Shown in pieces: positions 10,046-20,939 of a DNA stretch of 64,000 nt (its first letter is position 1; each line of letters opens with the position of its first letter). The stretch is from Conoideocrella luteorostrata (lineage: Eukaryota; Ascomycota; Sordariomycetes; Hypocreales; Clavicipitaceae). The notes under the pieces are model-generated. The model saw only the letters and a program-made list of their open reading frames with translations, did not search any database and was not told where the DNA came from. The stretch spans positions 1-64,000 of the forward strand of contig JASWJB010000175.1 of NCBI GenBank assembly GCA_032433595.1, read 5' to 3'. A program made the position numbers and the translations under genes.

Positions 10046-12951
10046 GAGGGTGAAAGGAAGGTTGAGTTGCGCCGGTGCCAGCCAGCATGCCTACTTGCCT
10101 CCACGCTGGAAGGGTCTTTGGCAGCTGCATGCCTTCGCATGGTGAGGAGAACATAGAGTAGCATCCGTAGAGTGAAGGGATCTAACTAATGGAGATAAGG
10201 TTGAGCATGACGGTGCCATTGCATGTGTTGTACGACGTCCCACATGGTCTACTCCGTACAAAATATTCCATGTCCATATTGCAATAGTAGATGAAACATT
10301 TTGACGCGGTTTCGTCTCCTCTTGTTCGTATTGTATAGTACAATAAGGTCGACTTCGGGAAAAACTCAATTGAAACCCCACTCAAGTCTGGAACACAACA
10401 CAGACGTCGAAGGGCCGTCTTCGCCCCATCCGTTGTAACCTGGTCTTTTGCTCCGTAGCTGTGGAACTTTGACATTTGTGACTTGCGGCAGTTTTGGGAC
10501 TGGATCATGCCATAACTAACAAGCGGCAACACGGCATGGCGCCTGCCGTCAGAACGACAAACGACGAACGACGAGATGCTGCTAAGAGGGACAGACAGCA
10601 GACAGCCGGCGAGGTAACTCGAGCATCGTCAAGCACCAATTCAACCTGTCGTGTACTGCGTACCATTTGGCATTCCAGGCATGATGTGCGCTCCGGTATC
10701 AGCGCTGACGCCGAACTGGATGCCCCGCCCGCACAAGCCGTGATACTTGGCAGCAGGAAACCCCTAGATCCTAGATCCCAGATCCCAGATCCTGAACCAA
10801 GGAGGTATCGTAATCTCTACGACGGTCAATCCTCTGTTTCGAGTATCACTTATCTGCATTGCGGGCTCTGGCTCTCGTAGCTGATTGTGTGGCGCGGAAG
10901 AACCGGTACTCGACGGTTGCGTTTGGTATGTAATTACAACATGCATGGGGTGCCTCATCGAAACCTGGGGGCCAAACACCTGCTGGGAAGTGAGGTGATT
11001 GGCAAATCAGGATGATAAGAACCAGTCCGTCGCAAGCCTCAACTAACGGTCATCGCCCGGTGTGCTGCTGTACACGTACTTCGTACTCCGTGCTACTGCT
11101 GTGCAATCCATTGTAACTGATGAACTAGTAACTATCGGTCGCTCTTTCGCATATCAACGCCATGCATGCATTTTGTACAAGCCACCTCGTTGCCCGACTC
11201 ACCAGACTGGAGCATGCATTTGGTGAATTCTGCGCGGAATACCGAGCATGAAGTAGCATTGTAGGCCGTCAGCGTCCTGGAAATCAGGCTCTATTGTTTT
11301 TTCTCTGTTTCTACAACTCTGAGTAGTCATGCCGCGTACTGTACTCGTTACTCCCGGTACATTGGATGCATTCCCTGAGCTTACTACGGAATATTGGAGT
11401 GATGTTCGTTCAAGCCTGCGGAGGCGGACATTAGCCAACCAATGACCAAAGTGCTTTACTTGTGAACATCAACTGGTGTGTCTGACATGCGCGAAAAATA
11501 AATCCACAACGTTGTTCGACGTCTGCAGATGTTTCCGCTACCTCCTTCTAGCTCATGGCCGTCCCTTCCCTCGGGGCGGCGTCCTGTCATAATACTGATT
11601 AGCCCCAGATGTGGAGAGCCATAACTAGTTACAACTCCACAAACAGGTGACATAACATTTACTTGCAAGTAAGGGGACCGGCGCAATCACAAGACTGGCA
11701 GGTTGTGCTGTGCTGTGCGGCTGAGGTGTGACGTCTCGAAGGGTCTTGGACAACGCAGTAAGTACTCCGTCCTCTGCATTATTTGTATATTACGGAGTAC
11801 GAAGTACTACTTATGTACCCTATGTAACCCGGCTAACGCCACGTATCTACGTACAGATTCCCCAGCCAGGCACCAAGCAAGTGAACTCTTCAACCAGGTC
11901 TGCAGTCCATTGTAATTTATGTACGGGTACGGAGTATTGTACGTCGTCATTACGGAACTCAGCGTCAATCTTTTATCGGGATCGGCATTTGGTGGATACA
12001 CCGTTCGACAAATAACGACATGCTTTTTTTCTTCTTCTTCTTCTTTTCTTTGGATCAGATGGTGGATGCAGATGCAGTTGACCTCTGATGGCGCCAAGGT
12101 GGCCTTGGGGGTCTGCCTAACCCCGCCCGCTGCAATGCCATGCTCGGACTTGCGAGCCACGAGCCACGAGCCTCTCCCATCCACCCCTCTCAGTCCTCGT
12201 CTCGTCTCACCCACCCACACAAGCGAACGCGAGACCAGAGTAAAAAAGCCGGATGGGTGGTTGGCTTGGTGCTTCGTTGGTCGTTCAGATATGGAGGGAG
12301 GAGGGTCTGCAAGGTCTGGTCCGCCCGGCCGCCCCTCGTACCCAGATCCACCGCTCCACTTGCGCTTGCAGGGAACGTCTAGTGAAAGTGACTGAGAGAT
12401 TCCGAGCATCACAATCGCCCCAGTCCCGGTCCCGGTCCCAGTCGCCGCCCACCACCCCTTTGGTCCAGGAACGTTGGCTTCGATTCAGCCTACTACCCTG
12501 GCGAGTCTGGGTGACTTTCTTATTAAAGAATACGCAGCCACTTTGCTTTTAGTACCTCTTGATGGTCTCTTTCATCTCAGACACATATCCCCTTATCATC
12601 GTCGCGGTCCGCTGCTTTACTTGTCAGCAACGTGTGTGACGCAAATCATCATTTGAATCACAAACTACGGAGTAGGGAGTGGTCCTTCTCGGGGCCAACC
12701 CGTTTTGTTATATATATTACGCCATCTCGGCCGGTGCCACGGTGTTTAAGAGCGGCGTTGAATCCACCAGCAGCCACTACCATCCGCCCGCCCGCTACAA
12801 CTATAATATTGGCAGAAAAAAGGCTCCCAGGACATCTCACTTTTTATCCCTATTTTTTTTTAGCTGGCCTCGCATCTTGGATTCCAATCGAGGACAAAGC
12901 TCTGTACATGCAAGACCAAGGCAGACAACCGCGATTCTAATCGTCGCCGTC
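10046..12951. other. Gene-poor intergenic region
   Basis: About 2.9 kb with only overlapping, mutually antisense frames of low complexity and no recognisable domain. It holds TACGGAGTA/TACTCCGTA copies at 10250, 11791, 11928 and 12666. The last ~450 bp before 12952 are pyrimidine-rich and probably contain the promoter and 5' leader of the next gene. Confidence 0.55.
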
Positions 12952-14405
12952 ATGTCTATTTTCTCGTCCCTCAGAAAGAGCCGCCAGCAGGCCAAAGAAC
13001 ACAACGCAAAGCTGGCGGTGCAGAAAAAGAAGGAAGAGGAGCTGGCTCCATACAAGCACGTCCCTACACACGCCGCCACCGACGCCTTCGCAAGTGCGCC
13101 ACCAAGCTGGAGAGAGGCTGATCGAACGCGTATTGTCGAGCAAAATCGCAGACGAAGCGCAATGGCTGCGAGCGGTCACCATATGAATATGGTCGGCGCA
13201 CCTCGTGTTGGAAGCAGCCTTGCTTTTGTATCTTACCCTGCCGAAGATAAAAGTCCCATGATTCGCGTACCCAGGGCGCACAGCTATAGTGGTGTATCTC
13301 CCTATACCGCAGGTGCTCGCGACAGTCGGGAAATGATGTACGCCCCTTCAGATATGTCATACATGCGGGTGTCGCTCAAGGGAAAGGAAGTTCCTCGAGC
13401 TTACGACTCTCAGGGTGTTAGTCCTGCATCAAGCAAAGGTAAGATACTCATATGAATCACGTCCCAGTGGTCCTGCCAGTTCTGATTTCTTTGTTTGCTG
13501 CAGGCGGCCCTTCACCTACGGATAGCTCCGACGGCTCAACGAGCTCCCAAGACGACCTGGAAATGAAACCTTCCAAGTCCAAGTCTAGGGCAAGTACGGC
13601 TGAGCGCGTTGCGACCCATCGATTGCACCCAAGCCATGCTCGTCGACAATCGGATGCTTCGGTCAACCAGTATCTGTCAAGCGCCGCCAAGCCCCCACAA
13701 GCTAGTCACTCACGAGACTCTCGTCCACCACCATCAATGAGGGGATTCGGTTCCATACCCGCCATCGCAGCCATGCCCCCAACATTCGTTGGAGGTTTGC
13801 AAGGTTCATCTGCTCTCCCGGCTCACGTCGGCCCGAGCAGCACCAACGCATCATCTGCTTCGAGCACTCCTACACCAACATCACGCCAGGGATCGGCTAC
13901 ATCTCTTCCTGGCCTTTCTAATGGGGCGATGATGCAGGCAGCTTCCGCTCCGGTCACACCCCTGGCATCTACAGGCCACAAGAAGGAATATGGCATGAAT
14001 TGGGTTTCACTGCCTGGACCGGAACTGGATATGCATACCCCCAACGTTGGGGCCGCTGCGGGGCGTTCCCTCGAGTCCGGTGGTGATGGGGCCTTCACTG
14101 GACCTTACCAAAGGGGTCGCAGCGAAAGACATTCTACATTGGTCAGTTCATACCAGGAACCAGATCATATGCAGCAGAAATCCTCGGAGGCACACGCTCC
14201 TGTTCCTCACCAGCGCATGGATCAAAGTCGCGCGCCGCCACCGCTGGCTCATGAACATCTCGTAAACGTGTTCCCGGAGGAAGCCGGGCCCGACTGTTCG
14301 TCAAAAAAATCGAAGAAGGACAAAAAAGCGTCCAAGGGCAGTGGGGGCAAGCTGTTCAAGAAAAACCGGTGGTCGAGCTCCAAGGCGCCAGCAGTTGCGG
14401 TTTAG
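12952..14405 (+). CDS. Conserved fungal protein of unknown function, intrinsically disordered
   Basis: Two exons, 12952-13438 and 13504-14405, give 462 residues. The 65 nt intron starts GTAAGA and ends CTGCAG. The N-terminus is charged and probably helical (SSLRKSRQQAKEHNAKL), with a Lys/Glu run and the segment YKHVPTHAATDAF. The rest is Ser/Pro/Thr-rich low complexity with many possible phosphosites. The C-terminus is strongly basic (SKKSKKDKKASKGSGGKLFK), which could bind nucleic acid, membrane or act as a nuclear signal. No enzymatic domain is visible. The N-terminal pattern looks like a family conserved across filamentous ascomycetes, but I cannot name a function. Confidence 0.75.
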
Positions 14406-15824
14406 GTGGCATGTGGCCGTATATTGTCCATAACATAAGCTCAGTTGAGCAGGTGGATAAGAGCCGTATTATATAACACGTTACCTTTTTAATTTCAACT
14501 GCGGGGTAAGCCTGGAGCTTCCGTCCATATGATTCCGTCATATTGGACCACTCGCACTTCAACCACAATGCAACAGCTCACGCGGGTTTCCGTGAGCTTC
14601 AGCCAGTCGCTCAGTCATTTTGGATAGCGTTTTTCATGCATTTCACTTTTGTCCATTTCTCGCATTTACGAATTCACGACTGAGGATATAGAGTTGATGG
14701 TGTTTGGGGTATTTATGGTTCATTCATTAGCTGTACAGTCTCATTTTTTACCGGTGCGGTATGGGTTTGGAAATAATTTCTACGGCTCTGTCTGAGTAGA
14801 CGAATTCGTGTCGCAGTGTTGCATAGACAAGATTGCCAAGTTGCTAATTTGGGACGACAGCTCAGAGCAAATGGAAGGGGGATACAAAATAGCCCATAGG
14901 CAGTTATAACAGAATGAGAGCATGCAAACGAGGACAGCCACCCCGTGATTATCGACCCAGATGCTATATGCCAGCCTCGCTTTTTTTTTTTTCTTAAGCA
15001 AATTGGACACAGATGCAGTGTATTTTGGAAGCCAAAGGTTTGTATAATATGCATTGCGTAAAGGTATTGCCGTTTATGGTCGACGGATGTCAGCATGCTT
15101 CCTAGACCAATGCGCATGTTTTTTAACCCATGAGACCATCTACAACCCTCAAGTATTGACGGGAAAGATTGGTCGGCCCCAAACATTGAAACTGTTTCCC
15201 CAACCTGTACGATCAAGCCACGTCTCAGCCGCCGCAGCTGTACCCCAACAGCACCACCCAATAGTTTTATAAGTCTCCGGAATTATACATACGTTGAATA
15301 GCTGCCGCATCCTAATAAACCGAACGCGCCCCGCACAAACAAGAGGCAACATGTGAATCCATGTCCTTCTGGAAACCCAAGAAGCGATCCACTCATGCCG
15401 TCCAGTCTCTTTTTGTCAAGCGAGCCTATAACCATTCGCTACGAACAGTGGGCCGGCCCCCAAAGCATTTCACTGCAATAATTCGCTCCGCTGACTGGCT
15501 GACTGGATCTTGACACGTCGGAGCTCGTGGCGGCGGGACTGTAACTAGTTGTGACATCAGCTGCAACAGCTGCAACGGCTGTACCAGACCGGTCCCAGCT
15601 GGCAACATTCTGTCGGCGCCAACCCTTCGCTTGAACTTGTATGCGGTGAATTGGGCGATATTTCATCCCAGCTCACCCCAGGAGCTTTGTCTTCATCTTT
15701 TCCTTGAGTTACACCTATGACGAAGCATTCTTAAATCCTCGACACGCAACCAACTCCCGCAGCTCACCACGGCTTATACGCCTGGTGCATTTGAGGTCTG
15801 CACATCTTCGCGCGCCTCAATTTC
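14406..15824. other. Intergenic region
   Basis: About 1.4 kb between the disordered protein gene and ALG5. A 182-codon minus-strand frame at 15261-14713 lacks any domain and contains homopolymer-driven Lys and Phe runs; I do not support it as a gene. Nothing else was seen. Confidence 0.5.
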
Positions 15825-17239
15825 ATGGCAATGACTCCTTCAGAGCTCGTGGCTCGCTCTGTGCGGTCTCTATGGGCGTGGGTACAAGCAACACCAGCCC
15901 ATATCCTCTTGGGTTGCTTCGTATTTTTGGGCTTGTTTGGTCTTCTCTTGGTACGCTTGTTGCCCCCTCCCCCTCGGCATTCTTGTTATTCATACGGACT
16001 TAAATTGAAATGACCTAAACTCACACGCGATCATACTTGCGCAGCTATTTGCACTTCTCCACCTCGTCGCTCCGAAGCCACGACCCGCAACCCCTTCCGA
16101 AAAGACATACATTACGTCCAGCTCTTCTGGAAAGCCAACCGCCCCTCGACAGCTGCCATGCTGGTATGATCGCTGGCTGGCCGAGAGGCGGCTCCAGAAG
16201 CAGACCAAAGTGCGGCCGCACGAAGTATATGCCACCCCAGATGCGGGCAACATCGAACCAGCCGAAGTGCAATTGAGCGTTGTGTTTCCGGCGTACAATG
16301 AAGCAGAACGAATCATCCCTACACTCGAGGAGGCCGTGGATTATTTGGACAAGCATGTTGGCCGAAATAAGAGCGACAAGGGCTCATTCCACCCTGGTGC
16401 AAGAAGACACAATCGTGTAAACTCGGCGTCTGCCCCATCGCGCAAAGAGCTAGGCGGGTACGAGATTCTGATTGTGAACGATGGGAGTACGGACAAGACC
16501 GTCGAGGTGGCATTGGATTTTGCCAAGCAACGCGAGCTCCATGATGTACTCCGCGTGGTGACCCTGGTTAAGAACAGAGGTAAAGGCGGCGGTGTCACGC
16601 ATGGATTGCGCCATGTGAGAGGAGAGTATGTCCTGTTTGCCGACGCAGATGGTGCCTCCAGGTTCAGTGATGTGAGCAAGCTCATAGAAGGTTGCGAAGA
16701 GGTGGTAGATGGTTCTCTTCGGGGGGTTGCCATTGGTAGCCGAGCCCATTTGGTTGGCAGCGAAGCTGTAGTTAAGGTATGCCCATTGCAATTCTCAGTC
16801 GAATGTGTCGCCAGTCGAGTCTAACCTGTAATTACAGCGCTCCGCTTTGCGCAACTTTCTAATGCGCTCCTTTCACCTTGTACTCACGATCCTCACACCG
16901 CCTGCTACGTCACGCATCCGCGACACTCAATGCGGCTTCAAATTGTTCACACGCGAGTCACTTCCCCACATTGTCCCCTACATGCACACGGAGGGCTGGA
17001 TCTTCGACATTGAGATGTTGATGCTTGCGGAGTCGGCGCCAGCAACACCTGTTCTTGGTAGTGACGGCAGTGTTATTGGCACGAGCCCGGGTATCAAGGT
17101 AGCCGAGGTGCCTATCGAGTGGCACGAGGTTGGGGGAAGTAAGCTGAATGTTATTCAGGACAGCATCAAGATGGCTATCGGGCTGGCAGTACTGAGAGCT
17201 AGTTGGATGATGGGCGTTTATAGAAGACGCTTGACATGA
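15825..17239 (+). CDS. ALG5: Dolichyl-phosphate beta-glucosyltransferase (ALG5)
   Basis: Three exons, 15825-15950, 16045-16776 and 16838-17239, encode 419 residues. This ER enzyme transfers glucose from UDP-glucose to dolichyl phosphate; Dol-P-Glc then caps the N-glycan precursor. The N-terminus has one membrane anchor (residues ~25-45, AHILLGCFVFLGLFGLLL). The GT2 fold follows: LSVVFPAYNEAERI, ILIVNDGSTDKT, a KGGGVTHGLRHVRGEYVLFA block and the metal-binding DADGASR. The third exon carries RDTQCGFKLFTRE, the family's acceptor-side motif, and a C-terminal EVPIEWHEVGGSKL segment. All introns are phase 0 with GT/AG ends. Length matches fungal Alg5 well. Confidence 0.96.
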
Positions 17240-17552
17240 ACAAGCACGGATGTGTAACGATATGACCGGCAATATATAGACATGGCGTAACTAGACTGCA
17301 AATAGAAAGCAACTGGTTGTATAACTGATGCAACAAAAGTCATTCGAGGCCCAGTTTTATCACTCAACATAAAGAGGAGTTCCTAGTTGCTGATACAGCC
17401 ATGGCAAGTGTTTCTTTCTTTCTTTATATATATCTCAAAATATGTAGCGAGCGGCAATACTTAAACAAGTACATAAGGCATCATATGGCAGAAGAAGAAG
17501 TGATCAAAGCATAGCCAGACGGGCTAAGAAGCAGCTCTTCACCCTCCTGTCC
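17240..17552. other. Short intergenic region between ALG5 and secreted paralogue A
   Basis: Convergent 3' ends meet here. A CTTT/TATA-rich simple stretch lies near 17410-17432. No gene seen. Confidence 0.5.
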
Positions 17553-18139
17553 TTACTCCGCCTCCTCGCCCTCGGTATGGGGCCCAACGAAGCAGCGAAC
17601 GCTCTTGGGGGTTCCCCAGCTCTTGACCGAGTGACACTTCTCAGAAGAGTCAACGGACTTGCCGGCAAGACGACACTTCTCGGTCCTGTTCAGTGTTAGC
17701 ACGCCGCCTCGCTTCAGGTTTGGCAGGCCTTTGCCTGAGGTGAATCAACGTACTGAAATGCGTAGCACCGTACACCCTTGGCGGTGATTTTGACTCCCTC
17801 ACTGTATTATAACTATAGTTAGTGCTACTCATCGGGGAAGAATACGGTGCGGGCACTTACTTGGGCTTGGTAGCGAAGCACTCTCTGGCGTGTACGGGAA
17901 TGGGTTTAATCTTGGTGAAGCATCTCTGGTCGGGGAAAATGCCACCCTGGGTATTATTGTAAGCTCATGATCCAGCAACGAGTATAATCTAGCAGTGTTG
18001 TAAAGCATGGTATGTTGGTGCTGGAAGGGAAAAAGAAGGATAAAGTCAAAACACGTACGATGTCTCGAGCAGCATCCGTCTCAGCAGCCGCGGCGGACCA
18101 AGCGAGGAGGACAAAGGCGGAAACTGGAGCGAAACGCAT
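17553..18139 (-). CDS. Small secreted six-cysteine protein, paralogue A
   Basis: Four exons on the minus strand, 18139-18059, 17946-17861, 17801-17754 and 17685-17553, encode 115 residues. The start gives a classic signal peptide (MRFAPVSAFVLLAWSAAAA). The mature protein has six cysteines spaced C-x13-C-x17-C-x7-C-x12-C-x13-C, consistent with three disulfides, and an acidic tail (EGEEAE). All introns have GT/AG ends, and intron 3 has a GCTAACAC branch site. It is a tandem paralogue of the gene at 19165-19786: same length, same exon phases, same cysteine spacing in the C-terminal half, and a shared KCHSV-x-SWG-x-P block. No known family was recognised. Roles as an effector, an antimicrobial or a surface protein are all possible. 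Confidence 0.8.
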
Positions 18140-19164
18140 GGTGAAGAGATTTTGGGTTCCGGGGAGTGGGTTGGATTGGACGACCTGTGGTGTTTGGACT
18201 GAGGGATTGACAAAGCGGGATTTGACTTGGAAAGAGCGAGTGTTTTAGGAGGACAGTCATCTCTATTTATACTTGTTGGCAGAGTCCTGAAGTAGGTATA
18301 TCTTCGGCTTGTAACTCTGCAAACGCGCCAGCACGACTCATCTTCCGAAGTATATGTACCGAGTTTATACAATTCTGTCTGGCAAATATACGGCAGTCCT
18401 GGTGCTCTGTTTTTATCAGCACAGCCAAAGAAACAGTATAGTTTGTTCAACCAATGTCCTTGTACTGCGTACTTGTCCACGACAGGAGGCAGACAAGTAC
18501 TCCCACTACCGGCGTGAACTTGGACGAAAAGGGAGTTTTTATTGGTTGCTTTTGAGTATTTTCCTGGCTATTGACGCTGACATGCGTCTTCGGAATTGCT
18601 GCATAGAGTGCATGCCGAGAAGTGAGAAGATGCACAAGCATGCGGATACAGTTGATGTGACTACTCAACTCGCGGGCTGAGTAAAGATGCGAAAGAGGAA
18701 ATGTGAATTGGGGGGTGTGATCCGTAATACTGGATGAATTGCCTAGTTTAGGTATTCGCTTCGCCCGACTGAGCTGACGGATCTGCCAGAACAGGAGGAA
18801 ACCAGAGATGACAGACAGGGTTGGCGAGTAGGCTCGCACCCCGGGTGGGGAGTGGATAAGATTGGTTGGTAGTGAGTAGTTACTTTGTGTTCTTACTAGA
18901 TGGTCGATTTGGGCTTATGTGGTAGAGATATATACACGGTGGTTATGGATATATCGAGTCTGTCGCGACATTCTCGACATGTCCAGCCTGTACATCGTCA
19001 CAAGCTCGCAAGATATACAAGTCTTGGCCATTACGAGACCTAGGAACGACAGTCCTTGGGAAGCAAACCAGAAGCGTAAAAATAAGTTGCAGCTCGTAAG
19101 TCTAGGCCACAGGGCCGTTCTATTCGACGATCCAACTACGACAACTGCACACGCCCACGGAACC
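18140..19164. other. Upstream region of paralogue A
   Basis: About 1 kb of promoter and spacer between the tandem secreted-protein genes. It contains the 15 bp element CTGAGCTGACGGATC at 18769-18783, repeated upstream of paralogue B. No additional gene is supported. Confidence 0.55.
18769..18783 (+). promoter_or_regulatory. 15 bp element upstream of paralogue A, shared with paralogue B
   Basis: CTGAGCTGACGGATC lies 630 bp upstream of the paralogue A start codon. An identical copy in the same orientation lies at 20331-20345, 545 bp upstream of paralogue B. It may be a shared control site or a residue of the duplication. Confidence 0.4.
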
Positions 19165-19786
19165 TTACTGCCCGTCCTCCACATCCATACCCTCCGCCTC
19201 ACCACCAGCTTTTGGCCCCCCGCATAGAATAGAAAGCGGGTTTCCCCAGCTTTCAACCGAGTGACACTTCACGGACGCGTCTACGCGCTTCCCAGGGCCC
19301 TTACAATCGGCCGTCCTTCATGTCTGTCAGCAGCCAAACGACCCCCCAACGAAATAGTACATGCCCATACACACGCATATACATAACAATAAGAAGGGGA
19401 GCGCGAAAGACAAAACTTACAGGTACGCAGAGCATCGGCCCTTCTTGCTGAAACTGACAGATCCGCTACCATAAAACAGGTCAGTAGCCACCCATGTACT
19501 CCCTCGCTCCCCAGACGTAGAAGCTGCTTTGGAAGACTGAAAGACTTACCCTTCATACAGAGGAATGCACTCGTTGATACGGACCGGTCTGCGGAATTTG
19601 CTGAGGCACCTGGCGTCCGCGTGGCGGTTGCCCTATAAACGTGTTAGTCTCTTTCGGCGAGTATTTCGTGTCAGCCGATCGATCGATCAATCCATCAATC
19701 GAGAGATTTGGACGCACAATGACCTGCTCCATGGCTGCGGCGGACCACGCACACAGCAGGAAGGTGGAGAGCTGAGCGATGTGCAT
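19165..19786 (-). CDS. Small secreted six-cysteine protein, paralogue B
   Basis: Four exons on the minus strand, 19786-19718, 19632-19550, 19465-19421 and 19315-19165, encode 115 residues. The signal peptide is MHIAQLSTFLLCAWSAAA. Six mature cysteines are spaced C-x12-C-x16-C-x7-C-x12-C-x13-C, nearly as in paralogue A. The final exon aligns best (KCHSVESWGNPLS against KCHSVKSWGTPKS). Intron phases (0, 2, 2) match paralogue A exactly. The last acceptor is a weak AAG; the stronger CAG 8 nt upstream would give an early stop, so the AAG site is favoured by frame and by homology. The tail is acidic (EGMDVEDGQ). No known domain. Sequence divergence between the copies is high, suggesting an old duplication or rapid evolution. 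Confidence 0.78.
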
Positions 19787-20939
19787 TTTTCTTGCTTACT
19801 TGCTTCTTCTCTTTATCGAGTGGTGGGCCGTTGAGGTGGAATGGTATAGACGAGTAAGTCGGTACGTTGCGTCCAGTCAAAGTACTTGGAAGCGGCGAAC
19901 CTCTCACGGGATTTTATATGAGCCTTTCAACCGCGTCACTTATACAGATGCAAGGCTTCACGCCATCCCACGTAATCACAGCTGCGTTGAAGTTCCCCAA
20001 GTCAAGCTAACTCAAGCCAAGCCAAGCTGCCAAGCATAAGCCCATGCGACGAGAATGACCACACAGCTCCGTCCATTCAGAAGCTGATCCTGACAGTCGG
20101 TTCAATCGGTCAAGTTCCATTTACCCTCTCCCGACATCCAGAATCTGACCTGCATATCCGCCCCCCCCCCCCCGCGTGAACAAGCAATACCAGAGCGCAT
20201 TGGACCCCCCACACCCTAGGCGAAGAAATCGAAAAGTACTTGTAAAATGCCAGTACAACATCGAACCTGTACCATGGGCTATTGCGAAGGTTTCGAAGCT
20301 TAACCCGTCACCTGTGGCCCCCCTGTCCGGCTGAGCTGACGGATCGACAAGGCGGCGCTTTTTTTATACTTTCTATGGATAGGTAGTGCTTATTTAGACG
20401 TCCTTTTTGGGGCCTTGGCAGCCACAGGAACTGAGGTTGAACCCGTAAGATGACGAAAACACCTGATCCGTTGGTATTGGCTTATTTGACGGCTTGGTCA
20501 GGATAAGCTTTGGTGTCGGTCTGTGACGGCCGGGTCGTCGGAGCATGTAACCCAATTGAAATGATGTTTCCATTGCATTGTCGGCTTAGTTTTGTCAAAA
20601 CATCATGTCATTACTATTAACTTTTATGCTATTATTGTATGGTTTGGCTGCCAAGGGCTAATGCCTCCGCAGCACGGTCGTATCCAATCCAATTCGCGCA
20701 ACTCAAACCCCAGAATTGGTGGAGGCTTTAACCAGGAATGCACTGTGTTGCTCCAAAATTGGTATCGATGAAACTTTTATAGCTCTCCCAAATTAAAATA
20801 AAGTATATGGGGTCTCCCGTACCGGGAATAGGTGGGAGAAGAAGAAAATGCTTCCTTAATGCCACTGTTCGTCATGCGATGACTAGCAACTGACCGATTG
20901 CTCTTCCTCCTCTATCAAGGCGCATCCCCTGGATGCAAC
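19787..20939. other. Intergenic region between paralogue B and ERG1
   Basis: Promoter side of paralogue B and 3' side of ERG1. It contains the second CTGAGCTGACGGATC element (20331-20345) and a poly-C run near 20160-20175. No gene is supported. Confidence 0.5.
20331..20345 (+). promoter_or_regulatory. 15 bp element upstream of paralogue B
   Basis: Identical to 18769-18783 and in the same orientation, 545 bp upstream of the paralogue B start. The sequence around it differs between the two copies, so the conservation is local. Confidence 0.4.

Noticed and set aside
11807..12412. 201-codon minus frame overlapping a 158-codon plus frame
   Set aside because: Mutually antisense, low-complexity, without recognisable motifs.
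14713..15261. 182-codon minus-strand frame
   Set aside because: No domain, homopolymer-driven residue runs, and no splice or promoter context.
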